A program made the position numbers and the translations under genes. 18,560 bases of DNA from AG41 sp035943095. Its GTDB lineage: Bacteria; Gemmatimonadota; Gemmatimonadetes; Gemmatimonadales; GWC2-71-9. The stretch is taken from assembly GCA_035943095.1 (NCBI GenBank), contig DASZCN010000034.1, forward strand, positions 1 through 18,560, read 5' to 3'. Under the pieces are notes generated by a model. The model was not told the origin of the DNA. It searched no databases and was given only the letters and a program-made list of their open reading frames with translations. Position 1 is the stretch's first letter, and each line of letters opens with the position of its first letter. This document shows positions 5,842 to 13,749 of this stretch, in pieces.

Positions 5842-7028
5842 CGCAGATGAAGCTCGCCCACCTCGCCGACCTCCATCTGGGCTTCCGCCAATACGAACGG
5901 CAGACCCCCCGGGGCGGGAACCAGCGCGAGGCGGACGTCGCGGACGCCTTCCGGCGGGCGGTGGACGATCTCTTGGTGCAGCGGCCCCAACTGATCCTGC
6001 TCGCGGGCGACATCTTCCATTCCGTTCGACCGACTAATCCCGCGATTCTACACCTGTTCAACCAGCTCCATCGCGTGCGCGCCGGTCTTCCAGATTCTCC
6101 CATCGTAATGATCGCCGGTAACCACGATACACCACGAACGACGGAGACCGGAACGATCCTGCGGCTGTACGAGGCGCTGGGGGTCCACGTCGTCGTCGAG
6201 GAAGCGCGATACCTGTCGTTCCCGGGGCTGGACTGCTCCGTTCTCGCTGTGCCGCACCAGGCTGTTATGCAGCCAGACCGTCCTGCACTTCGACCGCAGC
6301 GCGGCGCGACGCTCAACGTCCTCCTGGTCCACGGTCTTTTGCCCGGGCTTGGGGAGAAGCGCGGGACCTCCGAGTATGGCGGCGCGTTACTTGACGAACG
6401 GGATATTGCTCCCGCGCAATGGGACTACGTTGCACTTGGTCACTACAACGTGGCTAATCAAGTCGCAACCAACGCTTGGTATTCCGGTAGCCTGGAATAT
6501 CTGCCCCCCAATCCGTGGGGCCAGCTGCAGGACGAGGAGGAGCAAGGCCGGCGGGGGAAAGGTTACTTGCTAGTCGATCTACCAGGGTCTCGGGTGGCTT
6601 TCAGACAGATCGCGCCCGCGCGTCGCCACATCGACCTCCCCTCGATCGAAGGTAAAGGACTCACGCCGAAGGAGCTGGACGAGCGCATCAAGGATGCGGT
6701 GAGCCGCGCCAAGCCGCCGATCGATGACCAGATCGTGCGCCAGCTCGTGTTCGACGTGTCGCGCGCCACGGCGCGCGACCTGGACCATGCCGCGATCCGC
6801 GCGTTCAAGTCGCGCGCGCTCCATTACCAGTTGGACCTTCGGCGCCCGGAGGTGCAACGGGTGGAAGGAGCGGGCGTTCTGGAGGAGGGGGGGCGCCGGC
6901 AGGCGCTCCCCGAGACCGTGCGTGCCTTTCTCGAGCATCGCCCGCTCGACGCCGATCTGGACCGCGCGGAATTCGTGCGGCTCGGCGTCGAATACGTGGG
7001 GCAAGGTGGCGACGAGGGCGGGGGCTGA
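5838..7028 (+). CDS. mre11: Mre11/SbcD-type metallophosphoesterase nuclease
   Basis: The 396-residue protein shows the Mre11/SbcD motif series: HLADLHLG (Asp11, His13), ILLAGDIFH (Asp58), MIAGNHDTPR (Asn95, His96), LLVHGLLPG (His165) and YVALGHYN (His202). In the last motif the family usually reads GHxH; here the final His is Asn204, encoded AAC. If real, this removes one metal ligand. The C-terminal half (about 270-390) carries the region expected to bind the Rad50 coiled-coil base. The start at ATG 5838 overlaps the lipoprotein stop; ATG 5847 is an alternative. Its TGA overlaps the Rad50 ATG by one base (TGATG), as expected for partners made together. The middle of the gene (about 6000-6550) is visibly lower in GC than its flanks. 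Confidence 0.92.
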   Translation: MTQMKLAHLADLHLGFRQYERQTPRGGNQREADVADAFRRAVDDLLVQRPQLILLAGDIFHSVRPTNPAILHLFNQLHRVRAGLPDSPIVMIAGNHDTPRTTETGTILRLYEALGVHVVVEEARYLSFPGLDCSVLAVPHQAVMQPDRPALRPQRGATLNVLLVHGLLPGLGEKRGTSEYGGALLDERDIAPAQWDYVALGHYNVANQVATNAWYSGSLEYLPPNPWGQLQDEEEQGRRGKGYLLVDLPGSRVAFRQIAPARRHIDLPSIEGKGLTPKELDERIKDAVSRAKPPIDDQIVRQLVFDVSRATARDLDHAAIRAFKSRALHYQLDLRRPEVQRVEGAGVLEEGGRRQALPETVRAFLEHRPLDADLDRAEFVRLGVEYVGQGGDEGGG

Positions 7029-9457
7029 TGCAGCTCCTGCGGCTCCGCCTCGTGAACTTCCGCCAGCATGCGGATACCGAGCTCGAATTCGGCCCCGGGA
7101 TCACCGGGATCGTGGGTCCCAACGGATCCGGCAAGACCACGATTCTCGAAGCGATCGCGTGGGCGATCTACGGGACGCAGGCCGTGCGTGGTGACAAGGA
7201 CTCGATCCGCCGGCTCGGTGCCACGGGCCGTTCCGGCGTCGAGGTGGATCTCGAATTCCGGCTCGGGGCGCATGAGTACCGCGTGACGCGCGGCCTGACG
7301 ACGGCCGCACTGCATCAGGACGGGCAGCTCGTCGCGAATTCCCTCAAGGCGGTGACCGAGAAGCTCGAGCGGACGATCGGCATGACGCACGACGAGTTCT
7401 TCAACACGTACTTCACCGGCCAGAAAGAGCTCGCCGTCATGTCCGCGCTCGGCAAGACCGAGCGCGCGGCCTTCCTGTCGCGCGTCCTCGGGTACGAGCG
7501 CCTGCGGGAGGCGCAGGAACAGGTGCGCGAGGTGCGGAACGCCGTGGCGGCGGAGGTGCGGGGCCTCGAGGCAGGGCTTCCCGACGACGCGGCGGTCGCG
7601 GCCGAGCGGCAGGCCACCGAGAAGCGGCTGACCGCGACGCGAACGGCGGCCCAGCGGGCCGATGCGACGCGCAAGGCGGCCGAAGAAGGGCTCAAACGGG
7701 AGGAGCCGCGGTGGAGTGATTGGGTGGCCCGGCGCGAGCGCACCCTGTCCCTCGACGGCGAGCGACGCATGGCGGAGCAGGCGGTGACGACGTCACGCCA
7801 GGAGTTCCAGCGCCTCGACAAGGAGCTCGCCGATGCGCTCGCCGCGCGGGAGCAGCTGCGGCGGCTCGAGACCGAGCTCGCCCCGATCACCCGCTTGAAA
7901 AAGGAGGTCGGCGAGCTGGAGCGGCTGCAGGGGGAGGCCGCGGCGCGGCGCGCGGATGAAGCGCAGCTGGCGGAGCTGCGACGGGCCGCCGGCGTCCTGG
8001 AGCGCCGCGTGACCGCGCTCGGTGACGTCGCCGATTCCCTGGCACGAGCGACGGCGGCCGCGCGCGAGTTGCATGAGCGGCTCGAGGCGGTCGAGCGCGT
8101 GGTGGAAGAGGAGCGCACCGCGTGGGTCCGCGATCGCCAGTACGCCGAGACGAAGCGCACCGAGCTCCTCAAGCTGTACGAGGAAGTCAAGGAGCAGCGC
8201 GATCAGATCGTGCAGCTCGGTCCCGAAGGCACGTGTCCCACGTGCAAGCGGCCGCTCGGCACGGAGTACGCGGCGGTGCTCGCACTGCTCGACGCCCAGC
8301 TCGAGGTGATCACCGGGGATGGGAAGTACTTCCGCCAACGGCTCGAGCAGCTCGCACAGCCCCCCGCCAAGGTGCTCGATGCCGAAGCCGAGCGGGACCG
8401 CGTGCTCGAGGAGAGCCGCCGGGCCAGCGGCCGTGCCGGCGAGCTGCAGGCGCAGGTGGAGGAGCGAGAGCGTGCCGGCGCGGAGCTCGCGGACGCCCGC
8501 CGCCGGATGAAGGAGCTGGAACGCCGGCTCACCGGCCGGCCCGTGGGCTACGAACCGGCACGTCACGATGCTGTACGCGGCGAGCTGGCGAAGCTCGAGC
8601 CGATCGCGCTCGAGGCGGCGGCCCTGGAAGAGCGGGCCCGCCGGGCGGAAAGCCTGGTGCGGGACGCCGAACAAGCGGAGCACCAGCTCTCGGCGGGCGA
8701 GCGTCGCGTGGCCGAGCTGACCGCCGCCGTACGGGCCGAGGGATTTTCGGACGCTCAATACGGTCAGGCGAAGGACCGTTACAACCGGGCGGTAGGCGCG
8801 CTCCGTGAGGCCGAGCTGGCCGTGGTCGAGGCGCGGGGCGAGCTGAACCGCGCCGAAGACGACGTCCGGGACGGGAAGCGGCGCGAAGCCGAGCGCGCGC
8901 AGCGCGAGCGTCAAATCGGCGCGCTCAAGACCCGCCAGCGAATCCACAACGAGCTCGACCGGGCCTTCTCGGACCTGCGCGGCGAGCTGAACGCGCGCAT
9001 GCGCCCCGAGATCGCCGAGCTCGCCTCGGGATTCCTCTCGGACCTGACCGACGGCCGCTACGACGAGCTCGAGCTCACCGAGGACTATTCGGTGGCGGTC
9101 TTGGAAGGCGGCGTGCCCAAGCCGGTCATCTCCGGGGGCGAGGAAGACATCGCCAGCCTGGTCCTGCGCCTCGCGATCTCCCAGATGATCGCCGAGCGGG
9201 CGGGGCAGCCACTGTCGCTGCTCGTCCTCGATGAGATCTTCGGATCACTCGATGAAGGCCGGCGCCAGCACGTGGTCGGGTTGTTGCGCCGGCTGGCGGA
9301 TCGCTTTCCGCAGGTCGTGCTCATCACGCACATCGAGCAGGTGCGCGAGGGGCTCGACCGGGTGATCCGCGTGGACTTTGACCCGGTGCGGGGAACGAGC
9401 GTGGTGCGGGACGACACGGCAACCCTGGGAGCGACCGATGCGGGCGTGGCTGCCTGA
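7028..9457 (+). CDS. rad50: Rad50/SbcC-type SMC-like ATPase
   Basis: The 809-residue protein has all Rad50 parts in order. Walker A GIVGPNGSGKTT is at 27-38. Long Glu/Arg/Ala-rich coiled coils cover about 170-390 and 440-640, interrupted by the zinc hook GTCPTCKRP (Cys403, Cys406). The ABC signature VISGGEEDI is at 700-708, Walker B LLVLDEIFGSLDE includes Asp735-Glu736, and the switch histidine is in LITHIEQ (His768). It is shorter than E. coli SbcC and closer in size to archaeal Rad50. With Mre11 it would tether and process broken DNA ends, handing them to HerA-NurA encoded just upstream. The start is ATG 7028, overlapping the Mre11 stop. No key residue is missing. Confidence 0.95.
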   Translation: MQLLRLRLVNFRQHADTELEFGPGITGIVGPNGSGKTTILEAIAWAIYGTQAVRGDKDSIRRLGATGRSGVEVDLEFRLGAHEYRVTRGLTTAALHQDGQLVANSLKAVTEKLERTIGMTHDEFFNTYFTGQKELAVMSALGKTERAAFLSRVLGYERLREAQEQVREVRNAVAAEVRGLEAGLPDDAAVAAERQATEKRLTATRTAAQRADATRKAAEEGLKREEPRWSDWVARRERTLSLDGERRMAEQAVTTSRQEFQRLDKELADALAAREQLRRLETELAPITRLKKEVGELERLQGEAAARRADEAQLAELRRAAGVLERRVTALGDVADSLARATAAARELHERLEAVERVVEEERTAWVRDRQYAETKRTELLKLYEEVKEQRDQIVQLGPEGTCPTCKRPLGTEYAAVLALLDAQLEVITGDGKYFRQRLEQLAQPPAKVLDAEAERDRVLEESRRASGRAGELQAQVEERERAGAELADARRRMKELERRLTGRPVGYEPARHDAVRGELAKLEPIALEAAALEERARRAESLVRDAEQAEHQLSAGERRVAELTAAVRAEGFSDAQYGQAKDRYNRAVGALREAELAVVEARGELNRAEDDVRDGKRREAERAQRERQIGALKTRQRIHNELDRAFSDLRGELNARMRPEIAELASGFLSDLTDGRYDELELTEDYSVAVLEGGVPKPVISGGEEDIASLVLRLAISQMIAERAGQPLSLLVLDEIFGSLDEGRRQHVVGLLRRLADRFPQVVLITHIEQVREGLDRVIRVDFDPVRGTSVVRDDTATLGATDAGVAA

Positions 9458-10406
9458 CCGCCAGGTCTACGGTCCGGAACCCCCGAGCGAGCGAGATACC
9501 GAGGGGCTGAACCGCGTCTTTGCTGATGCCTTCACGGATCGCTACCGCCGCGACGGACTGGTAGGGGTCCGCGTGCCGCACTTGAACCCCCAGGTGTGGC
9601 GCTACGCGCTGCTCGATGCGGGTGCGGGCGCCATGCTGTGGCGCGACGAAGCGGGAGAGGTGGTGGCGTTCAACGTCGCGCACCGCTCCGGCGCGGAAGG
9701 CTGGATGGGCCCGCTGGCCGTGCGGCCGGACCGCCAGGGTGCCGGTGTCGGCAAGGCGGTCGTGCAGACGGCGGTGGACTGGCTGCTCGCGCAGGGTGTG
9801 ACGACGCTCGGCCTCGAGACCATGCCCCGAACGGTGGAAAACATCGGCTTCTACGCCCGGCTCGGTTTCTCGCCTGGCCATCTGACCGTGACCCTCACGA
9901 ACGACATCCCGACGCGCGGGCACCAACCCGCGGCGCTGTTGTCGCAGCGCAAGGGGACGGCCGGCGGTCAGGCGCTCGAGGCCGCACGCCGCCTCGTCGG
10001 GTCGCTCGCCCCGGGCTACGACTTCACGCGCGAGATCTTGCTCACGACGGAGCTCGGCCTGGGCGACACCTGCCTGGTCGACGGCGAGGACGGACTGGCG
10101 GCGCTCGTGCTGTGGCACTCGGCGCCGCTCGCCGAAGGGCGCCCCAAGGACGAAGTGCGGGTGCTCAAGCTCGCGGCACGGGATGAGCGCGCCTTCGACG
10201 CGGCGATCGCGGCGACCCACGCCGCCGCCGCGCGGGCAGGGATCCGCCGCGTGGCGGTCCGCTGCCAGACGCGCTACGACGACGCCTTCCGCCGTCTCGT
10301 GGCCAGAGGCTACCGCGTTCGCTGGACCGACCTGCGCATGAGCTACGAGGGCTATCCCGAGTCCCACCCGGCGCGCGGCGTGCTGTTCTCGAACTGGGAG
10401 ATCTGA
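9438..10406 (+). CDS. GNAT-family N-acetyltransferase, probably tandem GNAT domains
   Basis: The start chosen is ATG 9438, which has GGGAG 6 nt upstream and lies inside the last codons of Rad50 (20-nt overlap). The 322-residue product has an N-terminal GNAT domain with the acetyl-CoA loop LAVRPDRQGAGVGKAV at about 95-110, followed by TLGLETMPRTVENIGFYARLGF, which matches the GNAT motif B region. The C-terminal half (about 205-315) repeats a degenerate GNAT-like layout (EVRVLKLAARDERAF, later DDAFRRLVARGYRV) without an obvious CoA loop. The substrate is unknown. Tight coupling to Rad50 places it in the same transcript, but GNATs are too varied to infer a repair role. Confidence 0.85.
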   Translation: MRAWLPDRQVYGPEPPSERDTEGLNRVFADAFTDRYRRDGLVGVRVPHLNPQVWRYALLDAGAGAMLWRDEAGEVVAFNVAHRSGAEGWMGPLAVRPDRQGAGVGKAVVQTAVDWLLAQGVTTLGLETMPRTVENIGFYARLGFSPGHLTVTLTNDIPTRGHQPAALLSQRKGTAGGQALEAARRLVGSLAPGYDFTREILLTTELGLGDTCLVDGEDGLAALVLWHSAPLAEGRPKDEVRVLKLAARDERAFDAAIAATHAAAARAGIRRVAVRCQTRYDDAFRRLVARGYRVRWTDLRMSYEGYPESHPARGVLFSNWEI

Positions 10407-11635
10407 CGGCCACCGGCCTTCTCATCTTCGCCGCGACGTACCTGCTCATCGCGGTTCAGCGGCTGCCGTTGGTGCGCCTTAATCGGCCGGCCGCGAGCCT
10501 GCTCGGCGCCGTTGCCATGGTGGTCTTCGGCGTCCTGTCGCTCGCGGACGCGTATGCCGCAATCGACTTCGACGTGATCGTTTTCCTCCTCGGTCTCATG
10601 CTCATCGTCGGCTATCTCGAGGTGGGGAAGTTCTTCGAGTGGGCGGCGGAGTGGGTGCTGCGGCGCGCCCGGACGCCCGAACGGCTCCTGCTCGGCGTCG
10701 TGGTCGGCGGCGGCCTCCTGTCGGCGCTGTTCGTGAACGACACGGTGTGCCTCGTCGTCACCCCCGTGCTGCTGGCCGCGCTCGGACCGCTTCGGGTGAG
10801 GCCCACGCCGTATCTGATCGGCCTCGCCATGGGCGCCAACGTGGGCTCCGTGCTGTCGGTCACCGGCAATCCGCAGAACATGCTGGTCGGCATTTGGAGC
10901 GGCACGTCCTTCGGGGCCTTCCTGGTGCATATGCTGCCCGTGGGCGTGGGCGGCCTGGCGATCACGTACGGCTACCTGCGATGGGCGTATCGCGCCGAGC
11001 TGCGAGAGCCGTTTCGCGAGCGCCTCGAGGCCGTCCCCGTGACCCTGGACCGGCCCTTGGTTTTCAAAGGTCTCGCCCTGTTTGGGGTGGCCGTGGTCGC
11101 GTGGCTCGCGGGTGGCTCACTGCCGCTCGTCGCGATAACGGCTGGTGCCGCAATGGTCGTGATCGCACAGCGGGACCCTGCCTACGCGATCGAGCGCGTC
11201 GAGTGGTCGCTCCTCCTCTTCTTCGCCTCCCTCTTCGTTGTGATGCGGGGCTTCGAGCACACCGGGGCGGTCACGTGGATCGATCGCCACGCGCTGGCCC
11301 TGGTGCAGGACGGGTCGCCCTGGCGTGCCGCTGCAGCCGTGAGCGGCGTGATGGCGACGCTCTCGAACCTCATTTCAAACGTCCCAGCCGTCATCCTGTG
11401 GCGTGGTACCGTCCCCAACCTGCCCAACCCCGACCTCGTGTGGCGGGTGTTGGCGATGAGCTCCACGTTCGCCGGGAACCTGCTCCTCATCGGGTCGATG
11501 GCGAACCTGATCGTCGCCGAGCGGGCGGAGACCCGCGGCGTGCGCATCGGGTTCGGGACGTACGCCCGTGTAGGCGTGCCGGTGACGCTGTTGACCTTGG
11601 GGTGGGGGATCGTGGTGCTGGTCGTGACTGCTTGA
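10403..11635 (+). CDS. ArsB/NhaD/SLC13-type inner-membrane anion permease
   Basis: The protein is a polytopic permease of the ion transporter superfamily. It has about ten hydrophobic helices, the FVNDTVCLVVTPVLLAAL helix (usual 'NDT' motif), GANVGSVLSVTGNPQNMLVG ('TGNPQN' motif) and a second-half NLISNVPAVILW ('SNVPAV'). It would move arsenite, carboxylates, sulfate or another anion; the substrate cannot be read from the sequence. The start is uncertain. TTG 10469 would omit a clear first helix, ATGLLIFAATYLLIAVQRLP, which is open upstream in the same frame. I therefore extend to CTG 10403, which forms a CTGA overlap with the acetyltransferase stop, like the TTGA overlaps of NurA and HerA. 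No well-spaced ribosome site is visible. It is the last gene of the plus-strand run. Confidence 0.85.
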   Translation: MTATGLLIFAATYLLIAVQRLPLVRLNRPAASLLGAVAMVVFGVLSLADAYAAIDFDVIVFLLGLMLIVGYLEVGKFFEWAAEWVLRRARTPERLLLGVVVGGGLLSALFVNDTVCLVVTPVLLAALGPLRVRPTPYLIGLAMGANVGSVLSVTGNPQNMLVGIWSGTSFGAFLVHMLPVGVGGLAITYGYLRWAYRAELREPFRERLEAVPVTLDRPLVFKGLALFGVAVVAWLAGGSLPLVAITAGAAMVVIAQRDPAYAIERVEWSLLLFFASLFVVMRGFEHTGAVTWIDRHALALVQDGSPWRAAAAVSGVMATLSNLISNVPAVILWRGTVPNLPNPDLVWRVLAMSSTFAGNLLLIGSMANLIVAERAETRGVRIGFGTYARVGVPVTLLTLGWGIVVLVVTA

Positions 11636-11649
11636 CGAGGACCGAGTGT

Positions 11650-12666
11650 TCAGCGCCGGCAGCCGACGCGGACCGTCGCGACGACCATATCGTCGAACCA
11701 CACGCTCCCTGCCGTCGAGTCCGTAATGTAGTTCTGCGGCCAGAAGTAGTTCAGCTGCAATGCCGTGGTGGTCCGGAACTGTAGGTCGAGCGGGCCTGAC
11801 GCGCTGGGCGAGTACGCGCATTGCGAGCCGTCGGCGCCGGCCGGGCAGAAGTGGTCCTGCACCCAGTATCCCACTCCAGTGTTCTCTGGGAAGTGTTGGA
11901 TGAGGGTGTCGTTCCTCCACACTTCGAGCTCCGCCCCCGCGTCGGACGCTGGGTCGCTGTTGAGCTTGGCGTGGACCTCCAGGCAGGCCCACGTGTCGTC
12001 CGGGGCGATGAAGCTGTTCCGACTGATGAGCGCGTTGCCCCAGTATGCGCCCCCGCAACTCGAGCAGGTCTGCATTTGCAACCAGTAGTTGTAGAAATCG
12101 AGCACGGGGTTGGGAGCGCCGACGCCCCACACGGGCTCAAGGGCGATTGAGATCCGGTCGCTTCCCGTGGGCCTCGTCCCCGCCTGGGGGTTCGGCCAAT
12201 TCGTGGCGGGGTTATAGCCGCCGAACCATACGCCGCTATGGTGCCAGTGCACGCCGGCCTCGTACTTGGCGTACCACCGCACGTAGAGCTCGTCCTGACT
12301 CGTGGGCAGGTGCTTGTAGAGGTCCGTGGCGGCGCTGCTACCGGCTGCGGTGAACTGCATGGCGGAGGTGCCGCAGCTCCCCGCAGGCCGGTCGGCGACC
12401 AATGCCATGCCGGAAGGGTTCTGGTAATCGTTGTAGCGCGACGTCACCGCCGACACCGAGCCCTCCTCGAAGTTCTCCGCCCAAACCACCGCCGGATCGC
12501 TCGCGATCCCCGCGTCGCAGGGATAGCGGTCAGACAGAAATTGCGACCCCGTCGGCGGCGGGGGCGGGGGAGGTCCGTTGGCACTGCGGCAGGCGACGAG
12601 CAGAAACAGGGTTGCCCACACGAGCCTCCATTGGAGGACGTAGCGGCGGCGCCGCGAGTCATGCAT
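11650..12666 (-). CDS. Secreted lipoprotein with LamG/polysaccharide-lyase-like beta-sandwich
   Basis: From ATG 12666 (a TTG two codons upstream is the alternative) the protein is 338 residues. The arginine-rich start and hydrophobic stretch end in a lipobox, LFLLVAC, with Cys26. A seven-proline linker (about 32-38) leads to the mature domain. The remainder is aromatic and beta-rich: VVWAENFEEGS near its start, ELYVRWYAKYEAGVHWHHSG and VWFGGYNPATNWPNPQAGT in the middle, a CSSCGG pair, and a closing SVWFDDMVVATVRVG. The opening 'ENFE' strand and terminal 'WFDD(M)VVAT' strand are typical of concanavalin-like domains in secreted polysaccharide lyases and LamG proteins. Catalytic residues are not certain; HWHHSG and the nearby Tyr are candidates. 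It is convergent with the permease (14-bp gap, no terminator seen) and divergent from the outer-membrane protein gene. Confidence 0.8.
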   Translation of the reverse strand: MHDSRRRRYVLQWRLVWATLFLLVACRSANGPPPPPPPTGSQFLSDRYPCDAGIASDPAVVWAENFEEGSVSAVTSRYNDYQNPSGMALVADRPAGSCGTSAMQFTAAGSSAATDLYKHLPTSQDELYVRWYAKYEAGVHWHHSGVWFGGYNPATNWPNPQAGTRPTGSDRISIALEPVWGVGAPNPVLDFYNYWLQMQTCSSCGGAYWGNALISRNSFIAPDDTWACLEVHAKLNSDPASDAGAELEVWRNDTLIQHFPENTGVGYWVQDHFCPAGADGSQCAYSPSASGPLDLQFRTTTALQLNYFWPQNYITDSTAGSVWFDDMVVATVRVGCRR

Positions 12667-12829
12667 GGACAATCACTACGCCACGTCTCGTCCGCTGCCC
12701 GTGACGCTGGTCACCCCCGTCCCAGCCAGATGTGTTCAAGGTGGCCCCATAGCCCTCGCGCTTGCGCCGCGGAGCGCAATTCGCCAATCATGAAGCGCGC
12801 TCGACTCGAACATCCTCGGAGGCGGTTTC

Positions 12830-13357
12830 ATGAAGCGGGTCCTGCAGTCCACTCTCTCGCTCTGCGTTGCGACGTTCATCGGTGTGTCGGGCGTGGTGGC
12901 TCAAAGCGTGCACGTCGGCTTCGGCGCAGGCCTCACACTCCCGTTGCGGGATTACCACGAATCCGACCAAGCCGGGTGGCACGTGCTTGGGAAGGTGGAC
13001 ATCGTCGTCCCCGAGTCGCCGCTCGACGTTCGAGTGGACGCCATGTACAGCCAGACCAGTCAGAGAGCTCCGTCGACTGGCACCACGAAGCTGGCCGGTG
13101 GAACCGCGGATCTCGTCTGGCATGTCCCGACGGCCGCGCCGGGCGTCAAACCGTACGTGGTGGGTGGCGCGGGTGTGTACAACTACAACCCCGGCGGTGG
13201 CTCGACGACCAAGTTCTCGTGGGGGGCGGGGTTAGGAGCGTCGATCGCGGTGGGCCCGATCCACGGATTCGTGGAGGCTCGTTACATCAGTATTCATTTG
13301 CCCGGCACCGCAATCCGGTTCGTGCCGGTGACGGCCGGCCTTTCGTTCGGCTCGTAG
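12830..13357 (+). CDS. Outer-membrane beta-barrel protein, 175 aa
   Basis: The protein begins with a signal peptide (MKRVLQSTLSLCVATFIGVS, cleavage probable after VVAQ or VVA). The mature part has alternating-pattern strands: VHVGFGAGLTLPL, HVLGKVDIVV, DVRVDAMYSQ, VKPYVVGGAGVYNYN, FSWGAGLGASIAV, HGFVEARYISI, and a final FVPVTAGLSFGS. This fits a small eight-stranded OmpA/OmpW-like barrel. A GGAGG ribosome site precedes ATG 12830 by about 7 nt. Such genes are common in diderm soil phyla and their ligands are usually unknown. It stands alone, divergent from the lipoprotein gene across a gap of about 160 bp in which I see no convincing operator. Confidence 0.85.
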   Translation: MKRVLQSTLSLCVATFIGVSGVVAQSVHVGFGAGLTLPLRDYHESDQAGWHVLGKVDIVVPESPLDVRVDAMYSQTSQRAPSTGTTKLAGGTADLVWHVPTAAPGVKPYVVGGAGVYNYNPGGGSTTKFSWGAGLGASIAVGPIHGFVEARYISIHLPGTAIRFVPVTAGLSFGS

Positions 13358-13368
13358 TCGTCCGGTCC

Positions 13369-13530
13369 TTAGGACAGGAACCTCGGCGCACCCACGATCA
13401 CACGGCGCGCGAACAGGACCGCTGCGACCGCGTACAAGAGGTGCACCGGGCCGTTCCCGATATGCACGCCAAACACTAAGATCCCCCACAGTACGAGCAG
13501 GGCTACCGCTGCGACGAGCGTCACATTCAT
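13369..13530 (-). CDS. Small two-helix membrane protein, DUF5670/lmo0937-like (53 aa)
   Basis: The frame starts at ATG 13530-13528 and stops at TAA 13371-13369, giving 53 residues. The first helix is VTLVAAVALLVLWGILVFGV, then a short loop HIGNGPVH, then the second helix LLYAVAAVLFARRVIVG and a basic end. This is the layout of the lmo0937/DUF5670 family: a helix, a Gly-rich turn, 'HLL', a second helix and an arginine end. A clear purine-rich ribosome site, AGGAAGGG, lies 3-10 nt upstream of the start, and a TAGAAT box (complement of 13569-13574) could be a -10 element. Family members are often stress-linked, but no role is established. It lies 11 nt from the convergent outer-membrane protein stop. 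Confidence 0.75.
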   Translation of the reverse strand: MNVTLVAAVALLVLWGILVFGVHIGNGPVHLLYAVAAVLFARRVIVGAPRFLS

Positions 13531-13749
13531 GTCCCTTCCTCGAGATTGACGTTTGCCGTACGCGCAGTATTCTAGTACCAGGGACGGGGAGAAGAATTAT
13601 TGAGCCAACATGCTCGATTGTGGACCCAGATACTGTGACCGATGTCAGGCCCCCGCGTGGGGAAGGCAGACGCCATGGTGAGGGACCAGTCATTACTTCG
13701 GGCTTCAATAATCCTCTCCGTTCCTGTCGTATCGGTCGGCCGGGCCGCG
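13531..13749. other. Intergenic stretch, no gene seen; imperfect hairpin at its edge
   Basis: This 219-bp, lower-GC stretch separates the small membrane gene from the antiporter stop. It holds the small gene's ribosome site and a possible -10 box. At 13733-13743 and 13761-13771 two 11-nt arms (CGGTCGGCCGG and CCGGCCGATCG) can pair with one mismatch around a 17-nt loop that includes the antiporter stop. On the minus strand no T-run follows, so I do not call it a terminator. Confidence 0.4.

Noticed and set aside
12790..12829. A short upstream start (ATGAAGCGC) before the outer-membrane protein
   Set aside because: It resembles the real start but is in a different frame, leads to a basic, non-signal translation and has no good ribosome site; ATG 12830 has GGAGG and a proper signal peptide.
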